A stretch of 64,000 nt of DNA from Marinomonas colpomeniae (lineage in GTDB: Bacteria > Pseudomonadota > Gammaproteobacteria > Pseudomonadales > Marinomonadaceae), in assembly GCF_014803385.1 (NCBI RefSeq), contig NZ_JACYFC010000001.1, positions 392,136 through 456,135 of the forward strand, read 5' to 3'. Positions 35,667-44,144 of this stretch are shown here, one piece after another. Each line of letters begins with the position of its first letter. Position 1 is the first letter of the stretch. The translations under genes and the position numbers were made by a program. The notes below the pieces were generated by a model. The model was not told the origin of the DNA, did not search any database, and was given only the letters and a program-made list of their open reading frames with translations.

Positions 35667-36482
35667 ATGTCCGATCAAAACAAAGATAAAAACGAACGTA
35701 AGCTGACGGCTTACGAGCGCTGGGAATTGCCACATTTAGAAAACAATACCTCTAAGGCTAATGATACTGGCCCTGCAATTTTAATAAAAAAAAGTCTCAT
35801 TGAAGATATAGAAGAAGTTGACGAGGACTCTTTGGTTTATGAGCCACTCACTGCTTCTCAGTTAGAAGAAATCCGTTCCGCAGCTTATGATGAAGGTTTT
35901 ATTCAAGGTGAAGAGGAAGGGCATAAGAAAGGTCATGCAGATGGCTTTTCTAAAGGTGAGGTTGATGGTTTTGAAAAAGGCCATGAAGATGGGCATCAAA
36001 TTGGCGTTGAAGAGGGAAAAGAGCAAGCTAAAGTGCAGGCTCAGAGTCAATTAGAGGCGCTTGAAGCACTCTTGGCTAATGTTGTTAAAGAAATTGCACA
36101 GCCCCTAGAAGATAGTCGTTCTGCTGCAGAAGATATTTTATATCAGACGATGGCGAGAATGATAGAAAATGTCTGCCTGTCTAAAATGACTCAAGACGGT
36201 CATCAAGTTTTAAAAGAGCAGCTATCTAAAGTATTTGAAGAAATTGGTGAATATGAAGGCCGTGTTCGTCTTCGTTTGCATCCAGATGATGTTTCTATGT
36301 TGGAAGATCTAGGTGTAAGGGATAGATTGACTTTGCAACTTGATCTTGATGGTTCCTTGACTAGTGGTGATTTTGTTATCGATTCCAAATCCTTTCACAT
36401 TGATGGGCGAATTGAGCAGCGGCTAAAAGCCGTATGCAGTGAACTTCGTCAGCTTTCCTCTCCTGAACATGAAAACCAATAG
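35667..36482 (+). CDS. fliH: Flagellar export ATPase regulator FliH
   Basis: Peripheral stator of the export ATPase FliI, 271 residues. A 41-residue glycine-repeat segment (about residues 77-117) has glycine at every fourth position eleven times, the GxxxG hallmark of FliH. The C-terminal domain binds FliI ([17 protein letters not shown] near 205). The N-terminal [19 protein letters not shown] stretch is the FliN-binding segment. It lies between fliG and fliI in the usual order. Confidence 0.92.
   Translation: MSDQNKDKNERKLTAYERWELPHLENNTSKANDTGPAILIKKSLIEDIEEVDEDSLVYEPLTASQLEEIRSAAYDEGFIQGEEEGHKKGHADGFSKGEVDGFEKGHEDGHQIGVEEGKEQAKVQAQSQLEALEALLANVVKEIAQPLEDSRSAAEDILYQTMARMIENVCLSKMTQDGHQVLKEQLSKVFEEIGEYEGRVRLRLHPDDVSMLEDLGVRDRLTLQLDLDGSLTSGDFVIDSKSFHIDGRIEQRLKAVCSELRQLSSPEHENQ
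35895..36017 (+). repeat. GxxxG tetrad repeat within fliH
   Basis: Eleven glycines are spaced exactly four residues apart over 41 residues (steps such as GHKKG, GHADG, GFSKG, GFEKG). The protein repeat is regular, but the DNA is not a simple tandem repeat, so it is old. It should form a tight helix-helix dimer interface. Confidence 0.9.
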
Positions 36483-36493
36483 AGCTAATAACT

Positions 36494-37825
36494 TTGTCTA
36501 CTCTTGAAGATCGTTTAAACAAGCTCAGAGGTTTATCTCCTGTAGCATTGCCACCTCAACTCGAAGGTAAAGTTACACGTATGGTTGGTTTAACTATGGA
36601 GGCGGTTGGTTGTGTTGTGGCATTAGGTGACCGGTGTTCTGTTCAAGTAAGAAAAGATCGCTGGGTGGAGTCTGAGGTGGTTGGTTTTACTGGTGATCTA
36701 ACCTATTTAATGCCCACTGAAGCTATTGAAGGTATTTCTCCTGGCGCAAGAGTTCGTCCGCTACTCGGAGACAGCAAAATGCCTGTAGGCGATGAATTGT
36801 TAGGACGGGTGGTAAACGGCCTCGGCAAACCTTTAGATGGCAAAGGTCCTATAAAAACAAAAGATGCAGTGAGTTTACATGGCGATGTAATTAATCCTTT
36901 GCAGCGTAAGCCCATTAGCGAGCCTTTAGATGTTGGCATTAAAGCAATTAATAGTTTACTCACAGTTGGTAAAGGGCAGCGATTGGGTCTCTTTGCGGGC
37001 AGTGGTGTAGGTAAAAGTATACTGCTAGGCATGATGACGCGCTTTACTGAAGCTGATGTGACTGTTGTCGGCTTAATTGGTGAACGTGGCCGAGAAGTAA
37101 AAGAGTTTATTGATCAAATATTGGGTGAAGAAGGGTTGTCTCGTTCAGTTGTTGTTGCTTCACCTGCTGATGATTCTGCATTGATGCGCTTGCGTGCAGC
37201 TATGCTAGCAACTCGTATTGCCGAGTATTACCGAGATCAAGGTAAAAATGTATTGTTGCTGATGGATTCTCTTACTCGCTACGCTCAAGCTCAGCGAGAA
37301 ATTGCACTTTCAGTTGGTGAGCCGCCAGCAACAAAAGGGTATCCGCCTTCGGTTTTTTCTAAGCTGCCTCAATTGGTCGAGCGTGCGGGTAATGGTCGTG
37401 AAGGTAGTGGTTCTGTAACTGCATTTTATACTGTATTAACGGAGGGTGATGATCAGCAAGATCCTATTGCTGATGCTTCTCGGGCTATTCTTGATGGTCA
37501 TATTGTTTTGTCTCGACGTTTGGCTGAAGAGGGCCACTATCCTGCTATTGATATAGAGGCATCGATATCGCGAGCTATGCCTAATATAGTGAGTGAGGAT
37601 CATTTGTATGGTGCAATGCGCGTGAAGCAGTTGTACTCTAAGTTTCAGCAGAATCAAGATTTAATCTCAGTAGGAGCTTATGCCAAAGGCAGTGACCCAG
37701 ATCTAGATCAAGCTATCATTCAGATGCCAGAAATACGAAGCTTCCTTCAACAATCGCTTTCTGAAAGTTTCACAATCGATCAGAGTTTAGAGGCTCTGGT
37801 TACTGCTATGACAGCAGGGCAGTAG
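36494..37825 (+). CDS. fliI: Flagellum-specific export ATPase FliI
   Basis: Hexameric F1-like ATPase of the flagellar type III export system. Walker A is [11 protein letters not shown] near residue 166; [31 protein letters not shown] (Walker B) and [25 protein letters not shown] are family hallmarks. The start is a TTG at 36494 with a weak upstream site, 11 bases after fliH; a low-efficiency start fits the low need for FliI. Length 443 is standard. Confidence 0.96.
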   Translation: MSTLEDRLNKLRGLSPVALPPQLEGKVTRMVGLTMEAVGCVVALGDRCSVQVRKDRWVESEVVGFTGDLTYLMPTEAIEGISPGARVRPLLGDSKMPVGDELLGRVVNGLGKPLDGKGPIKTKDAVSLHGDVINPLQRKPISEPLDVGIKAINSLLTVGKGQRLGLFAGSGVGKSILLGMMTRFTEADVTVVGLIGERGREVKEFIDQILGEEGLSRSVVVASPADDSALMRLRAAMLATRIAEYYRDQGKNVLLLMDSLTRYAQAQREIALSVGEPPATKGYPPSVFSKLPQLVERAGNGREGSGSVTAFYTVLTEGDDQQDPIADASRAILDGHIVLSRRLAEEGHYPAIDIEASISRAMPNIVSEDHLYGAMRVKQLYSKFQQNQDLISVGAYAKGSDPDLDQAIIQMPEIRSFLQQSLSESFTIDQSLEALVTAMTAGQ

Positions 37826-37878
37826 ACGTTAAGATATAAAACAGTCTATTATTTAGTTAATTTCTAAATGAGCTATGC

Positions 37879-38313
37879 ATGAAAAAATCACATCGAATGC
37901 AAATATTAGTAGACCTTGCTAAGCGCAAAGAAGATTCGGCCGCTCAGCAATTGGCGCGCGATAAAGCAAAAGTTCAAAGTGATATGCAAAAACTAAATGA
38001 ATTAAAAGATTATGCAGGACAATATGAGTCAGAACGTAATCTTTTAGGTCTAAGTGCTTACTTGACGACTAATTATCAGCATTTTGTAGATCGAGTGCAG
38101 CAAGCTATTGTACAGCAAGAGCTTGCTGTAGGTCGTGCGGAACAGCAAGCGGATATGAGTATGCGTGGTTGGTTACAAACAAGATCAAAAACAAAAAGTA
38201 TGGATTGGCTAAAAGATAAGAGCCATAAAGCGGAATTGGCTATTGAGGCCCAGCAAGAGCAGCGACAAAATGATGAATTTGCTATGCGTCGTTTTCTGGA
38301 GAACACACGATAA
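37879..38313 (+). CDS. fliJ: Flagellar export protein FliJ
   Basis: Small coiled-coil export chaperone and escort, 144 residues, resembling the gamma stalk of F1 inside the FliI ring. It is nearly all helical and charged (RMQILVDLAKRKEDSAAQQLARDKAKVQSDMQKLNELKDY), with the expected C-terminal second coil ending DEFAMRRFLENTR. It follows fliI after 53 bases. fliJ ends the conventional fliEFGHIJ block; the next two genes are unusual. Confidence 0.88.
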   Translation: MKKSHRMQILVDLAKRKEDSAAQQLARDKAKVQSDMQKLNELKDYAGQYESERNLLGLSAYLTTNYQHFVDRVQQAIVQQELAVGRAEQQADMSMRGWLQTRSKTKSMDWLKDKSHKAELAIEAQQEQRQNDEFAMRRFLENTR

Positions 38314-38364
38314 AGTTTACAAAGACTGTTTTTACAGCCACTGAACTTATTGGTAGGGTGAGTC

Positions 38365-40251
38365 ATGGAGCGACCTAATAAAGAGTTCATCAGTTTATCC
38401 TTGTGTGTTTCTGAGGTGGAATTTGCACTGCATGAGTATACTTATGCCCCTCAACTTGGTTTGGATAGGCTACAAATTACTCTGCTCTCTTTTCAAGAAA
38501 ATGCTCAATTAGAGTCTCTTCCTAAAGCCTTCCACTTAAAGCTTATTTTGCTTCTCGATACTGTTAATAGGTTACTCATATCTGGTGCTCCTTACTTATC
38601 TCATTATCATGTTGCTTTTTTGTCAGCTACTGACGCACTTTTTCAAGTGGCTATAGGCAGTCAGTTCGGTAAAGATCGAATTAAGCAGTTGAGCCCTCTT
38701 TTATCAATTGATCGCCCTTGTTGGACTGCACTGTCTTTGGTTGAAGAAAAATTTACTCCTATCTATTCTAAGTATGAGGCTCGATTTCAATCGACAAATG
38801 TCAAAGCGCATTCGATAACAGTAGATTCTTATTTAAAATCACTAAGTGCTGTAGGGCGAGTCTCTTTTTGTTTAGATTCCATAAAATTCTCATGTTTAGA
38901 GGGGCGATTCTCTTTAGTTAGTGTGCAGTCTCTCTCATGGCTTAAGGCTAGATTTCCCGCACTGAGTTGGCGTGTGGAGCTTGAGGGTGATGATGAGTCA
39001 CTGAGGAGGTTATGTGAACTTAGCTTTTTGCCTATTTTTCAGCATGATTCTATGGGGGCTAATTCTCGACATGATCTTTTAGAATTACTTGAGAATAAAT
39101 CTTCTCGACTTTTTTATATAAGGTTTGGGGCGCTTTTTGGCTCTGACTCCGTGATTCTAAGAGAGTGTGACCGTCTTGTGCCTAGATTAGGTGATGCAAG
39201 ATTCATTGATATTAAAAGCAAGTATAAAGATGAAGTTTGCATGTCGCCTTCATGCTTTCCTATCCGTCATGGCGGTTTTTTCTATGCAGGGCTGATGTCT
39301 CAGCAAGAAAAACGCTCTAAAATTATATACGTAGAGCGATTAGGTCAGGACTTTTTATCTTCTTTTCTGTATGAGATCCAAGCAACTAATAGTTATTTTG
39401 TATTTGATCAAAAAGAGTGTTTAGGTTGTTACTCTGTTTTTGCGTCTAAGATTGTGACTGTAAATGATGAATTTTGGTTTAAATCTAATGAGTGTGTTGA
39501 TGCGAAAGTACCTCCTAGCATGATAGAACCTTTTCTAGATGAAGGTGTATTTCCAGCTGATGAGATTCTTGAGTTATTGGTCGTAGAGCAAGCAGGAGAG
39601 TATTTTGCCTTGCCTTACTTGTCGATTCGGGAGCTAGAGGGTGTATGTTCAGTTATGCCATCACCTCGTCCTTGGGTAAAGAATATTTGGTTGAATAGAC
39701 TGAATGAGCCTTTAATGGAGCCTTGGTTAATTAGTTGTTCTCGGCTTCCTGAGATTTGCTTACCTGCAGAAACAGCTCAATTGATTCGTACGCCTAAGAG
39801 TGGCTACTATTCAGGGAAAGTTGGTGGAGCAATATTTTGGATCGAAGCTAGTTTAGTTTTAGAGGTGGCACCCTATAAAACACCTATTTTTGTTGTTGGT
39901 AATAATTGCGTTAAACCTTTTGTTATTCATGAAGGGCGTAGCTTTGATAGGGTTTTCTCTGAGGGAAATGTTAGTACGCTAAAGCGTAATGCCAGTGAGC
40001 AATATGCTTTTTCTGCTATTCTTGAATGGAGTGGTGAGTCTTTGGTTTTGTCTTTTGACTCTTGTGAGTGGCATGCTTCATTGCCTGAAAATACAGACTC
40101 AATTCTTATGCCTTCTGAAGTGGTTGATTTAGGAAATGAAATAAGACACTTGCCTTTTTTACAAACACGTATTGTTATAGATAAAACAAATTTTTTATCC
40201 TTTGTTGATGACTCTCAATCGTCAGCATTCTTTTTTAAAGGTGATGATTAA
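38365..40251 (+). CDS. Large unrecognised protein with CheW-like C-terminal region
   Basis: A 628-residue soluble protein that I do not recognise as a known flagellar component. Residues 1-390 have no motif I can name; they hold 20 or so scattered cysteines and hydrophobic strands but no membrane segment. From about 395, ELLVVEQAGEYFALPYLSIRELEG followed by PRPWVKNIWLNRLNEP reads like the first half of a CheW domain. From about 490, GGAIFWIEASLVLEVAP and then YAFSAILEWSGESLVLSFDS read like a second CheW-like module. It is co-directional with fliJ (51-base gap) and is followed after 2 bases by another unknown gene. It could be an array or coupling adapter; this is inference. Confidence 0.6.
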   Translation: MERPNKEFISLSLCVSEVEFALHEYTYAPQLGLDRLQITLLSFQENAQLESLPKAFHLKLILLLDTVNRLLISGAPYLSHYHVAFLSATDALFQVAIGSQFGKDRIKQLSPLLSIDRPCWTALSLVEEKFTPIYSKYEARFQSTNVKAHSITVDSYLKSLSAVGRVSFCLDSIKFSCLEGRFSLVSVQSLSWLKARFPALSWRVELEGDDESLRRLCELSFLPIFQHDSMGANSRHDLLELLENKSSRLFYIRFGALFGSDSVILRECDRLVPRLGDARFIDIKSKYKDEVCMSPSCFPIRHGGFFYAGLMSQQEKRSKIIYVERLGQDFLSSFLYEIQATNSYFVFDQKECLGCYSVFASKIVTVNDEFWFKSNECVDAKVPPSMIEPFLDEGVFPADEILELLVVEQAGEYFALPYLSIRELEGVCSVMPSPRPWVKNIWLNRLNEPLMEPWLISCSRLPEICLPAETAQLIRTPKSGYYSGKVGGAIFWIEASLVLEVAPYKTPIFVVGNNCVKPFVIHEGRSFDRVFSEGNVSTLKRNASEQYAFSAILEWSGESLVLSFDSCEWHASLPENTDSILMPSEVVDLGNEIRHLPFLQTRIVIDKTNFLSFVDDSQSSAFFFKGDD

Positions 40252-40253
40252 CT

Positions 40254-42122
40254 ATGAATATACCGCATCCACCATCTTCTAGTGTTCCAAGAAAAGAATT
40301 GACTCAGAGTCTACAAAAAGGCGTTGTGGCTCTACTGTTTATTTTGGTACTGGCTTTTGTTGGCTTGTATATGTTGATAAGTATGAATCTTGAGAAGCAG
40401 AATTTACAGAAAGAAGAGCTCAGTGAGTTAATAGGGGTTGTCCATGATGCCGAAGAGCATTGGTTGGGGTGGTTGTTGATAGAGGAAAAAAACCTATATA
40501 ACGACACTGTTTCGACTCCTACGTATTACCACCATGTATTAGTGAGTGAATATGGATTAATAGAGCAAAAACTCGATGGTTTTGATGTGTTGTTTGATAT
40601 TTCACGACCGCTAGCTTTGCTCGAGTTACTTGGTCAAAGAGAGTTGGATATTTACTCTTTAGCAAGGGAAGAGCGAGAGACTATACACTTACTATTTTCA
40701 ATATTAGAGAATTTAGAAAATGACCTTGTGAAAATTGGTGTCGATTTGGACTACGAACGTCAATTATTTATTGATCAATTAGTGTGGGCTCCTGTGGTTG
40801 TCCTATTGTTACTTGCCCTTATGATTATTGTAATGACCATTAAGTTTAGTCGACAATTGAGTTCAGGTTTCTCTAGTTTGCATTACATATTGGTTCATCA
40901 TAAGCATGGGCATGCGCTATTGGTCCCTTCTCGTAAAGTGGCTGATGAATTTACGGATTTAGTCCACTTTATGGATAATGAACTGGCGTCTCGAAACTTT
41001 GACCTCAAGCAAAAAGATGAAAGTTTTGACTTGATTGAAAAGTCTTTAACTAAAGTAAGTGAGCCTTTTTTTATTGCTAATAATGAGGGCGACATAGTAT
41101 GGATGAGCGCAGGTGCCGAAAGACTTTGGTTTAAAAATACAGAGCTATTCGAGACTCTGTTTGGTATTGATTCAGGCCTAGATGATCCCATTGGTGAACG
41201 TATAATTGAATCTTTTTTTACTCATGACGAAGAATTAACTTTGAAGTTATCTGACGGGGTTTATTGTTTACAGGTTCACCGTTTAGCGCTTGAGCTAGAA
41301 AGTGAAAGTGGAAACTTAGAGTGCTTCATTTCTATTAAATTAAAGTCAGAGGTAGCAGAGCTTCAAATTTTGCATCATAGTTTGAAATTGATGGGGCAAG
41401 ATGTCTGGGATGTGCCTATTCGCATGCTAAGGAGTGAGTCGCCTTATGAAAGTTTTGCTGTATCTCTAGAGGTCGTGCGACGACGTGTCATTGAGCTTTT
41501 CGGTCTAATAAATGAAAGCAATGAACAGACGCCTATATTTGAGAAGATTACTAAACTACAACAAATCGCATCTCTAATTGACGAAAAACCCAACCAAAAT
41601 GGTGCATTATCAAGTAATGTTGTTATTGCCCCCGAATCTTCTGGTGATGATGTTGAGCTTAGTGAAGTTATCTGCTTGTCTGAGCAGATACGAGATTCGT
41701 TGTTGTTAGGTTATGAATTGGTCTTACAGAGGTTGGCGTTAATTGAGAAAGACTTATCATCCGATGTTTTTTTATTAGAAAATGTTGAGCGTTGTCTTAA
41801 TGAGGTTCGGGCAGGTGTTCTTTCTAGCCTTTCTGCCGCAGAGGGGCAAAGTGATAAGGTTAGGCGTCGTTTTTCCATCGACATAGAGCATGATATTAGC
41901 AAGGTTCAAAATCAGATTGAAGGTATGAGAAGTATGGCGGCCTCTACACTGACACTACTTGAGTCGGATAGAAGTGTTGGTTTATCTAGATTGAATCGGG
42001 CTAGCTCATCTATTGATGAGATTGTTGAGAAAGTTCATAAGCTAATGGGGCCTAATTTCTCAATTAATAATGAGGCTGGCGGCATCACTAAAACAACTAA
42101 TAATGCGAGTGATAATTTTTAA
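40254..42122 (+). CDS. Unrecognised two-TM sensor-like protein with PAS-like region
   Basis: A 622-residue protein with TM1 at about 24-44 (VVALLFILVLAFVGLYMLISM) and TM2 at about 178-197 (APVVVLLLLALMIIVMTIKF), giving a periplasmic loop of about 130 residues, the layout of a chemoreceptor or sensor kinase. After TM2 come a HAMP-length stretch and a PAS-like region near 275 (VSEPFFIANNEGDIVWMSAGAERLWF). The last 200 residues are helical and partly coiled-coil, but there is no histidine-kinase H-box, ATPase, GGDEF/EAL or chemoreceptor hairpin-tip motif. It starts 2 bases after the CheW-like gene, so the two are translated together. Function unknown; signal input to a cytoplasmic partner is the natural guess. 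Confidence 0.6.
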   Translation: MNIPHPPSSSVPRKELTQSLQKGVVALLFILVLAFVGLYMLISMNLEKQNLQKEELSELIGVVHDAEEHWLGWLLIEEKNLYNDTVSTPTYYHHVLVSEYGLIEQKLDGFDVLFDISRPLALLELLGQRELDIYSLAREERETIHLLFSILENLENDLVKIGVDLDYERQLFIDQLVWAPVVVLLLLALMIIVMTIKFSRQLSSGFSSLHYILVHHKHGHALLVPSRKVADEFTDLVHFMDNELASRNFDLKQKDESFDLIEKSLTKVSEPFFIANNEGDIVWMSAGAERLWFKNTELFETLFGIDSGLDDPIGERIIESFFTHDEELTLKLSDGVYCLQVHRLALELESESGNLECFISIKLKSEVAELQILHHSLKLMGQDVWDVPIRMLRSESPYESFAVSLEVVRRRVIELFGLINESNEQTPIFEKITKLQQIASLIDEKPNQNGALSSNVVIAPESSGDDVELSEVICLSEQIRDSLLLGYELVLQRLALIEKDLSSDVFLLENVERCLNEVRAGVLSSLSAAEGQSDKVRRRFSIDIEHDISKVQNQIEGMRSMAASTLTLLESDRSVGLSRLNRASSSIDEIVEKVHKLMGPNFSINNEAGGITKTTNNASDNF

Positions 42123-42151
42123 TTTTGCAGTTATTGTTTTAGGTATGAATA

Positions 42152-42405
42152 GTGGCTAAACCTTTTTTTGGTGAGAAAATTAGTAGCCTGACCATTCAAG
42201 TTGAAGGGTACTTCAATTGCAGTTGTTAAAAAGCGTTTAAAGCAGGTCTTTACTACGAGCCATATTCTACGCTCACATGAAGCTTGATTTGACAGATGTG
42301 ATTTATCTGGATAGCTCAGTATTAGGTACGTTGTTGCTTGGATATTATGCTGACAGTGGTTATGAAGTGATATTACTGAGTAGGTTTACATGGAACAAGT
42401 CTTAA
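42152..42405 (+). pseudogene. STAS-domain anti-anti-sigma factor (HsbA-like), broken
   Basis: Remnant of a STAS anti-sigma-factor antagonist. From GTG 42152 the frame reads VAKPFFGEKISSLTIQVEGYFNCSC and hits a stop; beyond the stop the same frame continues family-like (KAFKAGLYYEPYSTLT). A shift to a different frame at about 42277 then gives KLDLTDVIYLDSSVLGTLLLGYYADSGYEVILLS, which is the core STAS motif LDLSxVxYxDSSxLG. It stops at 42405 about 20-25 residues short of a normal C-terminus and overlaps the next gene's start by 16 bases. One stop, one frameshift and a lost tail argue for real decay rather than one sequencing error. Its serine in DSS is the phospho-acceptor expected to be used by the next gene's product. 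Confidence 0.75.
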
Positions 42406-44099
42406 CAATATTGATAGCAGATGATAACTTTTCTGATAGAAGTTTATTAAAGTCTATACTTGCTCAGTTTGGGCATAATGTAATCTGTGCTATTGATGGG
42501 CAAGATGCTGTTGATAAGTTTGATCCTAAGACAATTCAACTTGTTTGCTTGGATGTCAAAATGCCTCGTAAAGACGGTTGGGAGGCAGCATTAGAAATTC
42601 AAAAAAACGCTGGTAGTTTATTTATTCCTATTGTTTTTCTCTCTGGTGTCACTGATCCTATTGCATTGTCTAAATGCCTGCATGTTGGTGGTGCTGATTT
42701 CATATCTAAACCTTATAACCCTGCCCTTATTACTGCGAAATTGAATGCTATTGTTCGCCTTTTAGTTATGCAGAAAACGCTTGAAGATCAGCGTGATAAA
42801 ATGGCTTTGTATAATGAAAAACTACTTCATGAACAAGAAATTGCAAAAGTTGTCTATGAAAATATTACTCATTCAAATTGTTTAAAAGATGCAGCTTTGT
42901 CCACGTTCCATTATGGAACTGACACGTTTAACGGTGATGTTATTTTAGCTGCATATAAACCGAATGGTGGAATGCATATTTTGCTTGGAGACTTCACTGG
43001 TCATGGTTTGTCAGCTGCAATTGGTGCTTTGCCTCTTGCTGATATCTTCTTTGAATGGACGCGCAAAGGTTTCTTGATGCGACAAATAATTCCTGAAATT
43101 AATGCTCGTCTAAAAGGTGTTCTGCCTCCAGATATGTTTTGTAGTGCGGCTTTTATTGATATTAAAGTGAATAATAAAAGCATCGAAGTATGGAATGGTG
43201 GACTACCTGATTTACTGTTTTATTCTAAAAATACCAATGTACCAGTTAAATTAGTTTCTAAAAATTTACCCTTAGGTGTTTTATTCCCTGATGCGTTTGA
43301 GTGCAAAATTGATACTCTCTCTTTTGTTTCTGGAGATCGTTTGATTGCATTTTCAGATGGCATCTATGAGGCGTTAAGCTTATCCGGGGAAAAGTTTTGC
43401 CATTCAATACTGGAATCGCTTTATAGTGGCAAAGTAAAGGCTGCTGAGTCGGTTGGATGGCTGGCTGATCAATTGAAAAACGAAGGGGTTTTGGATAATC
43501 CACATGATGATATATCCTGTCTTGGTGTTTGTTTGGACACTAATATTGGTATTGACTCCTCTGAATATGAAGTATCTAGAGGGCATGATGAGGCACCTGC
43601 AGACTTTTCTTTTGAATATGTTCTTAATGCAGATTCACTCCGTAATACGGATCCCTTGCCTTATGTTTTACAAATCCTGACTACCGTTCCGGGTTTGAGT
43701 AGCTTTTCTAGTCAAATTTTTATGATTCTATCTGAGTTATATTCAAATGCGCTGGAGCACGGTGTATTAAAATTGAGCTCGAATAAGAAAAAATCTAGTG
43801 ATGGTTTCTCACTTTATTATGAGGAGCGTGAGCGTAATTTGGCTAATCTGATAGAGGGGTATGTCAAAATTTCAGTTCGAGTAACTTCTGATGGTGATGA
43901 TCGTATTCTTATCTTATATGTCGAGGATAGTGGGGCGGGGTTTGATTTTCAGAGTATTAATTATGATATAGCTAATACTGAACTTTTGTATAATCGTGGT
44001 TTAGCTTTACTAGATCAGCTTTGTGATAAACTTGAATTTTCAAAAGGCGGGAGTGCTGCGACCGCCTATTATAGCTGGAGTTTAGGGGGGGAGATTTAG
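42390..44099 (+). CDS. HsbR-like response regulator with PP2C phosphatase and HATPase domains
   Basis: Three-domain regulator, 569 residues: receiver (1-125; LIADDNFSDRS, Asp in LVCLDVKMPRKDGWE), PP2C/SpoIIE phosphatase (about 170-380; HILLGDFTGHGLSAAIGALPL, GDRLIAFSDGIYEAL, PHDDISCLGV) and an anti-sigma-type HATPase kinase (about 440-565; SELYSNALEHGVL, VEDSGAGFDF). All key motifs look intact. In pseudomonads HsbR phosphorylates or dephosphorylates the STAS protein HsbA, which in turn binds FlgM and so tunes sigma-28. Here the adjacent STAS gene is broken, so its substrate must be elsewhere or lost. It ends 45 bases before fliK. Confidence 0.85.
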   Translation: MEQVLTILIADDNFSDRSLLKSILAQFGHNVICAIDGQDAVDKFDPKTIQLVCLDVKMPRKDGWEAALEIQKNAGSLFIPIVFLSGVTDPIALSKCLHVGGADFISKPYNPALITAKLNAIVRLLVMQKTLEDQRDKMALYNEKLLHEQEIAKVVYENITHSNCLKDAALSTFHYGTDTFNGDVILAAYKPNGGMHILLGDFTGHGLSAAIGALPLADIFFEWTRKGFLMRQIIPEINARLKGVLPPDMFCSAAFIDIKVNNKSIEVWNGGLPDLLFYSKNTNVPVKLVSKNLPLGVLFPDAFECKIDTLSFVSGDRLIAFSDGIYEALSLSGEKFCHSILESLYSGKVKAAESVGWLADQLKNEGVLDNPHDDISCLGVCLDTNIGIDSSEYEVSRGHDEAPADFSFEYVLNADSLRNTDPLPYVLQILTTVPGLSSFSSQIFMILSELYSNALEHGVLKLSSNKKKSSDGFSLYYEERERNLANLIEGYVKISVRVTSDGDDRILILYVEDSGAGFDFQSINYDIANTELLYNRGLALLDQLCDKLEFSKGGSAATAYYSWSLGGEI

Positions 44100-44144
44100 A
44101 TTGGCCTTGCAATTGCATAGTGTTCTCTATCGTTGGAGGAAATT

